DNA of 64,000 bases. Origin: Streptomyces mangrovisoli. Its GTDB lineage: Bacteria; Actinomycetota; Actinomycetes; Streptomycetales; Streptomycetaceae. The translations under genes were made by a program, and so were the position numbers. The notes beneath the pieces are model-generated. The model saw only the letters and a list, made by a program, of their open reading frames with translations. It was not told where the DNA came from and did not search any database. Below, piece after piece: positions 20,701 through 30,081 of the stretch. The stretch is taken from positions 59,368 through 123,367 of the forward strand of contig NZ_LAVA02000020.1 in assembly GCF_000974985.2 (NCBI RefSeq), given 5' to 3'. The stretch's first letter is position 1, and every line of letters begins with the position of its first letter.

Positions 20701-21385
20701 GCGGGCCGCCGAGCGCACCGCGCACGGCCTGTCGGTCCCGGTCGCGGTGCGGATGAGCGCCCGCCGGCTGCTCGACCGGTCACTGCCGCTGGGTTCGGTG
20801 GAGGCCCTGCTCACCCGGCACGGGCTGCCCTCCGGCGCGCTGCTGATCGAACTGGCCGACACCGACCCCAGGGTCTCCCTGGACGAGCTGGAGCGCCGCC
20901 TCGGCGCGCTCAGAAGGCTCGGCGTGCGGATCGCCCTGGACGGCTTCGGCAGCGGCTACGCGGCGATCACGGCGCTGCGCAAGCTCCCCGTCGACGTGCT
21001 GAAGCTCGACCGCAGTCTGGTCGAGGGCGTGGTGGAGTCGGCCCGGCTGCACAAGATCACCAGCGGGCTGCTGCGCATCGCGGGCGACCTCGGGCTCCAG
21101 TCCGTGGCCGACGGGGTGGATCTGCCGGAACAGGTCGTGACCCTGCGCGCGATGGGCTGCACCCACGGGCAGGGCATGGCCTTCTCCGGGCCGCTGGACG
21201 AGGTGCGGCTGCGCCGGGCGCTCACATCCGGCCGTTTTCCGGTTCCGCACGGCCCGGCCGAGCCCGCGTTCGCGGGCGGGCGCCCGGGGGTGTACACCAG
21301 TGGTGTGCCGGTGGTGCTGGGCGGCGGGGCACTGGGTGGAACCACCCTCCGCTCACATGCTGAGACTCCCGTCCCACCCACTTGA
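17783..21385 (+). CDS. cdgF: Membrane PAS-GGDEF-EAL protein (probable CdgF)
   Basis: About 1200 residues. Residues 146-389 form a multi-helix membrane domain, 422-475 a heptad-repeat linker, 526-576 two more helices, 592-709 a PAS/PAC sensor domain, 716-890 a GGDEF domain, and 903-1145 an EAL domain. The diguanylate cyclase motif is intact (RLGGDEFAAL). The EAL domain is decayed: the EAL position reads TAQARW, so the metal-binding Glu is lost, and the loop reads LDGFGSGYAA in place of DDFGTGY. It therefore probably makes, or only binds, c-di-GMP. The ATG at 17783 has an AGAGGA Shine-Dalgarno; residues 1-140 are low complexity and ATG 17900 is possible. The symbol rests on recalled synteny with SCO5511. 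Confidence 0.88.
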   Translation: MSLSDETGVSSRQGLRRAPFGAGDGHCRLVRGATGDARPMDERSDAAKPPTATLAHGRAQTRPSRQSPWPPRRPSRSTPPPQAQRPQAARAAGTPGAPGPWGVADRGNPVTALPSPTTALHGRLRPQPSPRVLLPRSPSGGPDGTSLVHQLALALVCAGYAVGSALDWGSTELALIMGDFGLSAAAGTAAVSCFVYARGPRVRFRPAWLLFALSSAMAALGNGVWGWYEVVLDQPVPSPSCADLFFLCFAPPAIVGLLVLAKRPVTKAGWVCLALDAWLIGGSLLTLSWSLALAQAAKFDGPSVAHTALSLAYPLLDIALVSMVLVLHFRRTAVNRSAVNTAVGALALTVMCDALFTSPLLHSSYHSGQLLDAGWFAGSLLLAAAPWVGPRHGQPESVGPDLGKERAEPGERGERGESGKDRADRAEQLADRAEKLADQAEQYPDHAEQHPDHRQQHPDHGENRPDHGDGRADPAGEPQDPGEEHGYALRDQLREQLPAPRDPRRPRPPVPGGDHSRYPAGRPIAGSLAALTPYLAAAVCTLGILYNVLNGRSPDRVVLMTAGAVVLALVVRQGIMLLDNITLTQELAQKENHFRSLVQGSSDVIMIAAPNGVLRYVSPAAAGVYGRPAEDLVGTELAGLIHPEDLGCVVHEVRRFLATSPAEEPTTRIECRFRSGGGGWLNVESTVNRHHGGLIFNSRDVTERVRLQAQLQHNAEHDPLTDLPNRALFTRRVQQALSGRRASDRGDRLRGTAVLFIDLDGFKAVNDTIGHQAGDELLVQAARRLQDAVRHGDTASRLGGDEFAALIVGDGTRDRTARERHILELADRLRITLSQPYLIDGNDVRVAASIGVAFAEPGLGAGELLRNADLAMYRAKAAGKGRVELYKPQMQQDVVRKAELATRLRAALHDGEFTLLHQPVVSLADGRITSVTAQARWRSSQGVLFTPAEFLRVAEDGDRTAELGRWMLEEAVERAAERTAHGLSVPVAVRMSARRLLDRSLPLGSVEALLTRHGLPSGALLIELADTDPRVSLDELERRLGALRRLGVRIALDGFGSGYAAITALRKLPVDVLKLDRSLVEGVVESARLHKITSGLLRIAGDLGLQSVADGVDLPEQVVTLRAMGCTHGQGMAFSGPLDEVRLRRALTSGRFPVPHGPAEPAFAGGRPGVYTSGVPVVLGGGALGGTTLRSHAETPVPPT
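19049..19210 (+). repeat. 21-bp tandem repeat coding heptads in CdgF
   Basis: About 7.7 units of 21 bp run from 19049. In frame they give heptads ADRAEQL, ADRAEKL, ADQAEQY, PDHAEQH, PDHRQQH, PDHGENR, PDHGDGR. The first three fit a coiled coil; later units drift to His/Asp/Pro. Confidence 0.9.
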
Positions 21386-21418
21386 CAGTGGATGTGCGGC
21401 GGGGGGAGGGTCAGTGCC

Positions 21419-21460
21419 ATGCGCACCCGAATTCTCGTACTTGGCAAGCGCGTCGGCTGA
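21419..21460 (+). CDS. ilvB leader peptide (attenuation)
   Basis: A 13-residue peptide, MRTRILVLGKRVG, preceded by a GGGGGGAGGG Shine-Dalgarno. It has an Ile-Leu-Val-Leu run, all three branched-chain residues, and uses the ATT codon that is rare in such GC-rich DNA. It ends 53 bp before a canonical terminator in front of ilvB. Ribosome stalling at these codons when branched-chain aminoacyl-tRNAs are short would favour read-through. A TTGACA at 21382-21387 or nearby sequence may be part of the promoter. Confidence 0.85.
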   Translation: MRTRILVLGKRVG

Positions 21461-21513
21461 ACTGGGAACGACCGGAAACGATCCGGACCCCCCAGCGACC
21501 ACACCGGCGCGCT

Positions 21514-21547
21514 CCCCTCGCTTGCCTCCCGGCACGAGGGGTTTTTT
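21514..21547 (+). terminator. ilvB attenuator (intrinsic terminator)
   Basis: CCCCTCG (21514-21520) pairs with CGAGGGG (21535-21541) around a 14-base loop and is followed by six T. The segment CGCTTGCC (21519-21526), which takes in the end of the left arm, is exactly complementary to GGCAAGCG (21443-21450) inside the leader peptide gene. That gives a competing antiterminator pairing. Regulation is inferred from this arrangement. Confidence 0.88.
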
Positions 21548-21580
21548 GTTGCCAGCGGACCGTCGGACCGCTGCCGGCGA

Positions 21581-21670
21581 AGGCCCCGTACGACCCCGTA
21601 AGACCCTGTACGACCCAGTAGGACCCAGCAGTACCCGGCACGATCCAGCAGCACCCGGCACGACCCCCCA
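21581..21670 (+). repeat. 10-bp tandem repeat array before ilvB
   Basis: Nine consecutive 10-bp units, consensus NGACCCNGYA, lie between the attenuator and the ilvB start codon. The period stays exactly 10 bp throughout, with no insertion or deletion. Confidence 0.85.
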
Positions 21671-21696
21671 GCAAAACCCTCAGCATCGAGAAGAGA

Positions 21697-23550
21697 ATGC
21701 CGATGACCGAGCAGGCCACCGGGGCCCACCATCCGCAGCCGCGGCCCCGATCCGGAGGACACCAGTCCGCGCCCGAGACCGTGACGGGTGCGCAGTCCCT
21801 CATCCGCTCTCTCGAGGAGGTCGGCGCCGACACCGTATTCGGCATCCCCGGCGGCACGATCCTTCCGGCGTACGACCCGCTGATGGACTCCACCCGGGTG
21901 CGCCACGTCCTGGTCCGGCACGAGCAGGGCGCCGGTCACGCCGCGACCGGCTACGCGCAGGCCACCGGCAAGGTGGGCGTCTGCATGGCGACTTCGGGTC
22001 CCGGCGCCACCAACCTGGTCACCCCGATCGCCGACGCCAACATGGACTCGGTGCCGCTGGTCGCGATCACCGGCCAGGTGGTCTCCGCCGCGATCGGCAC
22101 GGACGCCTTCCAGGAGGCGGACATCGTCGGCATCACCATGCCGATCACCAAGCACAGCTTCCTGGTCACCAAGGGCGAGGACATCCCACGGGTGATCGCC
22201 GAGGCGTTCCACATCGCCTCGACCGGCCGCCCGGGTCCGGTCCTGGTGGACATCCCCAAGGACATCCTCCAGAAGAAGACCACCTTCTCCTGGCCGCCTG
22301 TCCTGGACCTGCCCGGCTACCGGCCCGTCACCAAGCCGCACGCCAAGCAGATCCGCGAGGCGGCCAAGCTGATCACCTCCGCGAAGCGGCCCGTCCTCTA
22401 TGTCGGCGGCGGCGTGCAGAAGTCCGGCGCCACGGCCGAGCTGAAGGTCCTCGCGGAACTCACCGGAGCGCCCGTCACCACCACCCTGATGGCGCTCGGC
22501 GCATTCCCCGACAGCCACCCGCTGCACGTGGGAATGCCGGGCATGCACGGTTCGGTCACCGCCGTCACCGCGCTGCAGAAGGCCGACCTGATCGTCGCCC
22601 TCGGAGCCCGCTTCGACGACCGCGTCACCGGCAAGCTGGACAGCTTCGCCCCGCACGCCAAGATCGTCCACGCCGACATCGACCCGGCCGAGATCGGCAA
22701 GAACCGCGTCGCGGACGTGCCGATCGTGGGTGACGCCCGCGAGGTCATCGCCGACCTGGTCCAGGCCGTCCAGAAGGAGCACGCCGAGGGCCACAAGGGC
22801 GACTACACCGCCTGGTGGAAGGACCTCAGCCGCTGGCGCGAGACCTACCCGCTCGGCTACGACCTGCCCGACGACGGCTCGCTCTCCCCGCAGCAGGTCA
22901 TCGAGCGGATCGGCGCCCTCGCCCCCGAGAACACGATCTTCGCGGCGGGCGTCGGCCAGCACCAGATGTGGGCGGCGCACTTCATCCAGTACGACAAGCC
23001 CGCCAGCTGGCTGAACTCCGGCGGCGCCGGAACGATGGGCTACGCGGTCCCGGCCGCGATGGGCGCCAAGGCCGGCGCACCGGAGCGCACGGTCTGGGCG
23101 GTCGACGGCGACGGCTGCTTCCAGATGACCAACCAGGAACTCACCACCTGCGCCCTGAACAACATCCCGATCAAGGTCGCCATCATCAACAACGGCGCCC
23201 TCGGGATGGTCCGCCAGTGGCAGACCCTGTTCTACAACCAGCGCTACTCCAACACGGTCCTGCACAGCGGCCCGGACGACGTCAACCCGCAGGCCAAGGG
23301 CACGCGGGTGCCGGACTTCGTCAAGCTGGCCGAGGCGATGGGCTGCGTGGGGCTGCGCTGCGAGTCCCCGGAGGACCTCGACAAGGTCATCGAGGAGGCG
23401 AACGCGATCAACGACCGCCCGGTCGTCGTGGACTTCATCGTCCACGAGGACGCGATGGTGTGGCCGATGGTCGCCGCCGGCACCTCCAACGACGAGATCA
23501 TGGCCGCCCGGGACGTCCGCCCGGACTTCGGTGACAACGAAGACGACTGA
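21697..23550 (+). CDS. ilvB: Acetolactate synthase large subunit
   Basis: The 617-residue ThDP-, Mg- and FAD-dependent catalytic subunit condenses two pyruvates to acetolactate (valine, leucine) or pyruvate plus 2-oxobutyrate (isoleucine). The activating Glu lies in [16 protein letters not shown] (about residues 69-84), the ThDP/Mg motif is [16 protein letters not shown], and the FAD-type middle domain spans about 220-380. The first 28 residues are a non-conserved extension. ATG 21697 is used; ATG 21703 is equally possible. It is the first structural gene of ilvB-ilvN-ilvC, controlled by the upstream leader and attenuator, with 20 bp to ilvN. Confidence 0.97.
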   Translation: MPMTEQATGAHHPQPRPRSGGHQSAPETVTGAQSLIRSLEEVGADTVFGIPGGTILPAYDPLMDSTRVRHVLVRHEQGAGHAATGYAQATGKVGVCMATSGPGATNLVTPIADANMDSVPLVAITGQVVSAAIGTDAFQEADIVGITMPITKHSFLVTKGEDIPRVIAEAFHIASTGRPGPVLVDIPKDILQKKTTFSWPPVLDLPGYRPVTKPHAKQIREAAKLITSAKRPVLYVGGGVQKSGATAELKVLAELTGAPVTTTLMALGAFPDSHPLHVGMPGMHGSVTAVTALQKADLIVALGARFDDRVTGKLDSFAPHAKIVHADIDPAEIGKNRVADVPIVGDAREVIADLVQAVQKEHAEGHKGDYTAWWKDLSRWRETYPLGYDLPDDGSLSPQQVIERIGALAPENTIFAAGVGQHQMWAAHFIQYDKPASWLNSGGAGTMGYAVPAAMGAKAGAPERTVWAVDGDGCFQMTNQELTTCALNNIPIKVAIINNGALGMVRQWQTLFYNQRYSNTVLHSGPDDVNPQAKGTRVPDFVKLAEAMGCVGLRCESPEDLDKVIEEANAINDRPVVVDFIVHEDAMVWPMVAAGTSNDEIMAARDVRPDFGDNEDD

Positions 23551-23570
23551 CAGAGAGCCGAGTAACGAAC

Positions 23571-24095
23571 ATGTCCAAGCACACGCTCTCCGTCCTGGTG
23601 GAGAACACCCCCGGCATCCTCGCGCGGATCGCCGCGCTGTTCTCCCGCCGCGGCTTCAACATCGACTCCCTCGCGGTCGGCGTCACCGAGCACCCCGACA
23701 TCTCCCGCATCACCATCGTGGTCAATGTCGAGGACCTGCCCCTGGAGCAGGTGACGAAGCAGCTCAACAAGCTGGTCAACGTCCTGAAGATCGTCGAGCT
23801 GGAGCCCGCGCAGGCCGTCCAGCGCGAACTGGTCCTGGTGAAGGTGCGCGCGGACAACGAGACGCGCTCCCAGATCGTCGAGATCGTCCAGCTGTTCCGC
23901 GCCAAGACGGTCGACGTCTCCCCGGAGGCCGTCACCATCGAGGCCACCGGATCGAGCGACAAGCTGTCCGCCATGCTGAAGATGCTGGAGCCGTTCGGCA
24001 TCAAGGAACTCGTCCAGTCCGGCACCATCGCGATCGGGCGTGGCGCCCGTTCGATCACGGACCGGTCGCTGCGCGCCCTCGACCGGTCGGCCTAG
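23571..24095 (+). CDS. ilvN: Acetolactate synthase small subunit
   Basis: The 174-residue regulatory subunit confers valine feedback inhibition and stimulates IlvB. An N-terminal ACT domain (residues 4-78; HTLSVLVENTPGILARIAAL, then RRGFNIDSLAVG) is followed by the family's C-terminal domain (about 80-160), which ends LVQSGTIAIGRG. Length and order are those of ordinary bacterial IlvN/IlvH. It sits between ilvB and ilvC in the same direction; the 132-bp gap to ilvC could contain a second promoter, although I see no clear one. Confidence 0.97.
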   Translation: MSKHTLSVLVENTPGILARIAALFSRRGFNIDSLAVGVTEHPDISRITIVVNVEDLPLEQVTKQLNKLVNVLKIVELEPAQAVQRELVLVKVRADNETRSQIVEIVQLFRAKTVDVSPEAVTIEATGSSDKLSAMLKMLEPFGIKELVQSGTIAIGRGARSITDRSLRALDRSA

Positions 24096-25226
<1,131 letters not shown>

Positions 25227-25241
25227 GCCTCGTGCGGCGGG

Positions 25242-25264
25242 GGCCGGGGCGATCCGCTCCGGCC
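25242..25264 (+). terminator. Hairpin after ilvC
   Basis: GGCCGGGGCG and CGCTCCGGCC pair at 9 of 10 positions around ATC, 15 bp after the ilvC stop, followed by TTCG. There is no T-run, as is usual for Streptomyces terminators. The remaining 255 bp to serA hold only a TACACT/TAATAC promoter-like stretch near 25360-25377. Confidence 0.55.
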
Positions 25265-25519
25265 TTCGCCGTCCAGCCCGTCACCTGCGTTGTCCACCCC
25301 GTCGAATCACGGACGGGTGATCCTTCCGCAGAGGCGCAAGCCGCCCTCGGCGGCGCCACTACACTGCCGTACTAATACGCGTCAGGCCCACAGCGTCGTG
25401 CGTCTTCCACGCGGCTTAGCGACACCGAGGAAACCGCGGCACGCCCTCTCGGTGCCGCTCCCCCTCCACCGCCTGCGGCCGTCGGGACGGCCGTCCGCAT
25501 TGGACTTGTGAGGACTCAC

Positions 25520-27109
25520 GTGAGCTCGAAACCTGTCGTACTCATCGCTGAAGAGCTGTCGCCCGCCACCGTGGACGCGCTGGGCCCGGACTTCGAGATC
25601 CGGCACGCCAACGGGGCCGACCGGGCCGAGCTGCTGCCCGCCATCGCCGATGTGGACGCGATCCTCATCCGCTCCGCCACCAAGGTCGACGCCGAGGCCA
25701 TCGCCGCCGCGCGCAAGCTGAAGGTCGTCGCCCGCGCCGGTGTCGGCCTGGACAACGTCGACGTCTCCGCCGCCACCAAGGCCGGCGTGATGGTGGTCAA
25801 CGCCCCCACGTCGAACATCGTGACCGCCGCCGAGCTGGCCTGCGGCCTCCTGCTCGCCTCGGCCCGCAACATCCCGCAGGCCAACTCCGCCCTCAAGAAC
25901 GGCGAGTGGAAGCGGAACAAGTACACGGGCGTGGAGCTCGCGGAGAAGACCCTCGGCGTCGTCGGCCTCGGCCGCATCGGCGCGCTGGTCGCGCAGCGCA
26001 TGTCCGCCTTCGGCATGAAGGTCGTCGCCTACGACCCCTACGTGCAGCCCGCGCGCGCCGCGCAGATGGGCGTGAAGGTGCTGACCCTCGACGAGCTGCT
26101 CGAGGTCTCCGACTTCATCACCGTGCACCTGCCGAAGACCCCCGAGACCCTCGGCTTGATCGGCGAGGAGGCGCTGCGCAAGGTCAAGCCGACCGTCCGC
26201 ATCGTCAACGCCGCGCGCGGCGGCATCGTCGACGAGGCGGCGCTGTACGCGGCGCTCAAGGAGGGCCGCGTCGCCGGCGCCGGCCTCGACGTGTACGCGA
26301 AGGAGCCGTGCACCGACTCCCCGCTGTTCGAGCTCGACCAGGTCGTGTGCACCCCGCACCTGGGCGCCTCCACCGACGAGGCGCAGGAGAAGGCCGGCAT
26401 CGCCGTGGCCCGCTCGGTGCGCCTCGCCCTCGCCGGTGAGCTGGTGCCGGACGCGGTGAACGTCCAGGGCGGCGTGATCGCCGAGGACGTCAAGCCGGGT
26501 CTGCCGCTCGCCGAGCGCCTCGGCCGCATCTTCACCGCCCTCGCGGGCGAGGTCGCGGTCCGCCTCGACGTCGAGGTCTACGGCGAGATCACCCAGCACG
26601 ACGTGAAGGTCCTCGAACTCTCCGCGCTCAAGGGCGTCTTCGAGGACGTCGTCGACGAGACGGTGTCCTACGTCAACGCCCCGCTGTTCGCGCAGGAGCG
26701 CGGTGTCGAGGTGCGCCTGACCACCAGCTCCGAGTCGCCCGACCACCGCAACGTCGTCACCGTGCGCGGCACGCTCGGCGGCGGCGAGGAGGTCTCGGTC
26801 TCCGGCACCCTGGCCGGCCCCAAGCACCTCCAGAAGATCGTCGCCGTCGGTGAGTACGACGTCGACCTCGCGCTCGCCGACCACATGGCCGTGCTGCGCT
26901 ACGAGGACCGTCCGGGCGTGGTCGGCACCGTCGGCCGCATCCTCGGCGAGGCGGGCATCAACATCGCCGGCATGCAGGTCTCCCGCGCGGTCGCGGGCGG
27001 CGAGGCGCTCGCCGTGCTGACCGTCGACGACACGGTCCCGGCCGCGGTGCTCGCCGAGCTCGCCGAGGAGATCGGCGCCACGTCGGCCCGCTCGGTGAAC
27101 CTGGTCTGA
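25520..27109 (+). CDS. serA: D-3-phosphoglycerate dehydrogenase
   Basis: The 529-residue long-type enzyme oxidises 3-phosphoglycerate, the first step of serine synthesis. The NAD fingerprint is GVVGLGRIGALVAQR. The catalytic residues are Arg in IVNAARGGIVDE, Glu in DVYAKEPCTDSPLFE, and His in CTPHLGAST. An allosteric substrate-binding domain (about 318-450) and a C-terminal ACT domain (455-529; LRYEDRPGVVGTVGRIL) allow serine inhibition, as in mycobacteria. I chose the GTG at 25520 over one at 25508 because a GAGGA lies 5-6 bases before it. Confidence 0.96.
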   Translation: MSSKPVVLIAEELSPATVDALGPDFEIRHANGADRAELLPAIADVDAILIRSATKVDAEAIAAARKLKVVARAGVGLDNVDVSAATKAGVMVVNAPTSNIVTAAELACGLLLASARNIPQANSALKNGEWKRNKYTGVELAEKTLGVVGLGRIGALVAQRMSAFGMKVVAYDPYVQPARAAQMGVKVLTLDELLEVSDFITVHLPKTPETLGLIGEEALRKVKPTVRIVNAARGGIVDEAALYAALKEGRVAGAGLDVYAKEPCTDSPLFELDQVVCTPHLGASTDEAQEKAGIAVARSVRLALAGELVPDAVNVQGGVIAEDVKPGLPLAERLGRIFTALAGEVAVRLDVEVYGEITQHDVKVLELSALKGVFEDVVDETVSYVNAPLFAQERGVEVRLTTSSESPDHRNVVTVRGTLGGGEEVSVSGTLAGPKHLQKIVAVGEYDVDLALADHMAVLRYEDRPGVVGTVGRILGEAGINIAGMQVSRAVAGGEALAVLTVDDTVPAAVLAELAEEIGATSARSVNLV

Positions 27110-27142
27110 CGGCCGGCGGCCGACAGCCGGCGCGTACGACGA

Positions 27143-27186
27143 ACGGGGCGGGTCGGGCCACCAACCGGTGGCCCGACCCGCCCCGT
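27143..27186. terminator. Bidirectional terminator between serA and MFS gene
   Basis: A perfect 20-bp inverted repeat (27143-27162 with 27167-27186) around AACC lies between convergent stop codons. Confidence 0.88.
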
Positions 27187-27199
27187 CGCGCTGTGCGCC

Positions 27200-28753
27200 T
27201 CACTCGGCGGCGCTGTCCGCGGTGCCGTCGGCCTTGATCCTCCGCAGGGTCGTGGCGGCCGCGACTGCGGCCCCCGCGAGGACCAGCGCCCCCGCGAGCG
27301 CCGCCCCGCGCATCCCGTCGGTGAACGCCTCCCGGGCCGCCGCCGTGAGCGCCTCGCCCGCGCCGCCCGGCAGCCGGGCCGCGACCGCCAGCGCGCCGCC
27401 GAGGGTCTCGCGGGCCGCGTCGGGCGCGGAGTCCGGCATCTGGTGGCGGTAGAGCGCCGTGCCGACGGAGCCGAGGACGGCCATCCCGAGCGCGCCGCCG
27501 AACTCCGCCCCGGTCTCCAGCAGCGAGGACGCGGAGCCCGCCCGCTCGGCGGGGGCGGCGCCGATCGCCAGGTCCGTCATCTGGGAGATGACCACGACGA
27601 TCCCCGACGCGAGGACACCGGCGGCGACGAGCACCAGCCACAGGGAGTCGGTGCCGGCGAGGCCGAGCAGTCCGTAACCGGCCGCGGCGACGGCGAACCC
27701 CGCGGTGACGACGTAGGCGCGGTCGACGCCCTTCTGGACCGCGGCCGTGGCGAGCGGCGCGGCCATCCCGATCGGCACCGAGGGCAGCAGCGCCCACAGG
27801 GACGCCTCCAGCGCGCTCCTGCCGAGCACCGACTGCAGGTACTGCGTGGTGAAGAACGCCGAGCCCATCATCCCGAACGAGGAGACGAGGTTCAGCACCA
27901 CCGCGGGGGCGAAGCCGCGGCCCGCGAACAGCGCGGGGGAGATCATCGGTGAGCGGGCGGTGCGCTGACGGTGGACGAACAGGGCGCCGAAGCAGAGGCC
28001 GACGGTGACGGAGACGACGTACTGCACGTGCCAGCCCTCGGACGGGATCTCCTTGAGGCCGTAGACCACCGGCAGCACCGCGGCCATCGACAGCGGGACG
28101 CTCGGCCAGTCGAAGCGGCCCGGCGCGGGGTCCCTGGACTCGGGGAGCAGGAACGGGCCGAGGACCAGCAGCAGCGCCATGGCGGGCAGGTTGACCAGGA
28201 ACACCGAGCCCCACCAGAACCACTGCACCAGCACCCCGCTCAGCACGGAGCCGAGCGCGATGCCCGCGGTCATCACCCCGGACCACAGCCCGATCGCCTT
28301 CGCGCGCTGCGCGGGGTCGGTGAACATCGTGCGCAGCAGCGCCATCGTCGAGGGCATCAGGGTCGCGCCGCCGATCCCGAGGACGGCGCGGGCGGCGATC
28401 AGGGTGGCCGCGCTGTCGGCGTAGGCGGCGACGAGGGAGGCGGCACCGAAGGCGGCGGCGCCGATCAGCAGGAGCCTGCGGCGGCCGATGCGGTCGCCGA
28501 GCGAGCCCATGGTCATCAGCAGCCCCGCCAGCACGAAGCCGTAGATGTCGAAGATCCACAGCTGCTGGGTGCCGCTGGGGCGCAGGTCCGCGCTGATCGA
28601 GGGGATCGCGAAGTACAGGACGGAGACGTCCATCGAGACCAGCAGCAGCGGCAGCATCAGCACGCCGAGCGCGGTCCATTCACGGCGGCCGGCGCGGACC
28701 GGGGCGCCGTCGGCGCCGAGCGAGGCGGGGGTCGTGCTCGTCGGATTCGTCAT
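27200..28753 (-). CDS. MFS multidrug exporter, DHA2 (14-TM) type
   Basis: A 517-residue proton-driven efflux protein of the QacA/SmvA group. It has about 14 hydrophobic helices. Motif A is GSLGDRIGRRRLLLIGAAAF (about residues 82-101), motif C-like glycines are in GVMTAGIALGSVLSGVLVQW, and the DHA2-typical acid lies in LLVSMDVSVLYFAIPSI of TM1. Substrates are probably cationic or lipophilic drugs. It is divergent from a TetR gene with repeated operator-like sequences in the 95-bp gap, the classic arrangement of a drug-inducible pump. Confidence 0.93.
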   Translation of the reverse strand: MTNPTSTTPASLGADGAPVRAGRREWTALGVLMLPLLLVSMDVSVLYFAIPSISADLRPSGTQQLWIFDIYGFVLAGLLMTMGSLGDRIGRRRLLLIGAAAFGAASLVAAYADSAATLIAARAVLGIGGATLMPSTMALLRTMFTDPAQRAKAIGLWSGVMTAGIALGSVLSGVLVQWFWWGSVFLVNLPAMALLLVLGPFLLPESRDPAPGRFDWPSVPLSMAAVLPVVYGLKEIPSEGWHVQYVVSVTVGLCFGALFVHRQRTARSPMISPALFAGRGFAPAVVLNLVSSFGMMGSAFFTTQYLQSVLGRSALEASLWALLPSVPIGMAAPLATAAVQKGVDRAYVVTAGFAVAAAGYGLLGLAGTDSLWLVLVAAGVLASGIVVVISQMTDLAIGAAPAERAGSASSLLETGAEFGGALGMAVLGSVGTALYRHQMPDSAPDAARETLGGALAVAARLPGGAGEALTAAAREAFTDGMRGAALAGALVLAGAAVAAATTLRRIKADGTADSAAE

Positions 28754-28771
28754 GTCAGCGAATGTACGGGC

Positions 28772-28830
28772 GTCTTAAACGCTTGTCTAGAACGATTGTA
28801 TAAGTCATGCGTCTAGGACGGTTGTATAGA
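28772..28830. promoter_or_regulatory. Operator array between MFS and TetR genes
   Basis: The half-site GTCTWRAACGNTT recurs at 28772-28784, 28785-28797 and 28811-28823; the intervening 13-mer at 28798 and one at 28824 start GTATA. The register is exactly 13 bp. A TTAAAC-17 bp-TATAAG promoter for the TetR gene lies inside it (28776-28804), so binding would block transcription. Confidence 0.7.
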
Positions 28831-28848
28831 CCGGGGTAGGCTGCTCGC

Positions 28849-29436
28849 ATGGGACACCGTGAGGATCTGCTCGAAGGCGCCAAGCGCTGCCTGCTGGAGA
28901 AGGGCTTCGTGCGCACCACGGCCCGCGACATCGTCAAGGAGTCGGGCACCAACCTGGCCTCGATCGGCTACCACTACGGCTCGAAGGACGCCCTGCTCGT
29001 GCAGGCCTACGTGTCGCTCATCGAGGAGATGGGGGAGGGCTTCGACCCCGGTGCGGCCGTCCGCTCCGGCGCCCCGGCCGGCTCGCTGGAGCGCTTCCGC
29101 GAGGTGTGGTCGAGCATCATCCGCTCGTTCCCCGAGTCCCGTGCGGTGTGGATGCTCAGCTTCGAACTCCTCCTCGTCGACGGCGACCGGCTCCCGGAGA
29201 TCCGCCGGCTGCTCGCCGAGGCGCAGGTGCAGGGCCGCTCGGGGCTCATCCCGCTCTTCTCCGACGTCCCGGAGGACGAGCTGGACCAGGAGACGATCGC
29301 GAGTGAGGGCCGCCTCTACCAGACGCTTCTCCAGGGGCTGATGCTCCAGTGGGTCTTCGACGCCGAATCGGCGACGGACGCCGACCAGTTGACGGAGGGG
29401 CTGCGCAGGGTGCTGGCCGCGGCGGAGCGGGCGTGA
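28849..29436 (+). CDS. TetR family regulator of the divergent exporter
   Basis: A 195-residue regulator. The helix-turn-helix occupies about residues 5-50 ([20 protein letters not shown], then [10 protein letters not shown]). The C-terminal part is a TetR ligand domain with an acidic middle ([15 protein letters not shown]). Divergent placement next to an MFS exporter and the repeated operator sites make it the likely drug-responsive repressor of that pump. Its stop overlaps the GTG start of a Nudix gene (GTGA), so that enzyme is probably co-expressed. Confidence 0.9.
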   Translation: MGHREDLLEGAKRCLLEKGFVRTTARDIVKESGTNLASIGYHYGSKDALLVQAYVSLIEEMGEGFDPGAAVRSGAPAGSLERFREVWSSIIRSFPESRAVWMLSFELLLVDGDRLPEIRRLLAEAQVQGRSGLIPLFSDVPEDELDQETIASEGRLYQTLLQGLMLQWVFDAESATDADQLTEGLRRVLAAAERA

Positions 29437-29927
29437 ACGGGGTCGTGGGCGTCGGCGCCCTGCTCCTCGACCCGGCGGGACGCATCCTGATCGGCCGCCG
29501 CGTGAAGCCGGGCGAACCCGAGACGTGGTGCCTGCCCGGCGGCCATGTCGAGCCGGGGGAGACCTTCGAGGAGGCGGCGGTGCGCGAGACCGCGGAGGAG
29601 ACGGGCATCGCGGCCGACGCCCTGCACGACGTGCGCGCCTTCGCCGTCACCCTGCGCACCGACGCGCCCGCCGTCGCGGTCACCGCCTGCGTGGCGGCCC
29701 GGCTGCGGGAGCCCGCCGAGGCACGGCTCACCGAGCCCGACGTCTTCGCCGAGTGGCGCTGGGCCGACCCGGCGAACCCGCCACGACCGCTCTACCCGGC
29801 GAGCGAGACCCTCCTTGCCCTCTGGCACGACCGACCGGCACCGGCGGGCTGGACGGCCTATCCCACGAATCCGCCCGGGGCCGCGGGCCTCGGCGATCCG
29901 GCGGGGACGGCGGGCCGCACGGTCTAG
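29433..29927 (+). CDS. Nudix hydrolase
   Basis: A 164-residue nucleotide-diphosphate-X hydrolase. The Nudix box GX5EX7REUXEEXGU is complete: [20 protein letters not shown] continuing into ETGI (about residues 35-58), with all metal-binding Glu residues. The core runs to about residue 125 ([20 protein letters not shown], a pattern seen in MutT/DATP-pyrophosphohydrolase-like proteins). Residues 140-164 are a Gly/Pro-rich tail that merges into a repeated sequence beyond the stop. Substrate unknown. It overlaps the TetR stop by 4 bp. Confidence 0.9.
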   Translation: MNGVVGVGALLLDPAGRILIGRRVKPGEPETWCLPGGHVEPGETFEEAAVRETAEETGIAADALHDVRAFAVTLRTDAPAVAVTACVAARLREPAEARLTEPDVFAEWRWADPANPPRPLYPASETLLALWHDRPAPAGWTAYPTNPPGAAGLGDPAGTAGRTV

Positions 29928-30046
29928 GCGGGGGCAGTGGCCGCACGGTCCAGGCAGGGTCGGCGGGCTTCGCGGGCCCGCCCGGGTCCGTCGGCCGCGC
30001 GGGTCCGGCCGGGACGGTGGGCCGCGCGGGTCCGGCCGGGACGGGC
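29893..30046. repeat. Degenerate 27-bp repeats after the Nudix gene
   Basis: GGCCGCACGGTCYAGGC occurs twice, 27 bp apart, at about 29911-29955. GGCCGCGCGGGTCCGGCCGG occurs twice at 29993 and 30020, again 27 bp apart. The repeats straddle the Nudix stop codon and fill the gap to the PucR gene. Confidence 0.65.
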
Positions 30047-30081
30047 GGGCCCCGCGGAGCGGTCGCTCCGGGCCGACGGTC

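Noticed and set aside
21581..21670. Short CRISPR or minisatellite-coded peptide
   Set aside because: Ten-base units leave no spacers and no Shine-Dalgarno-led frame uses them; reported as a repeat array instead.
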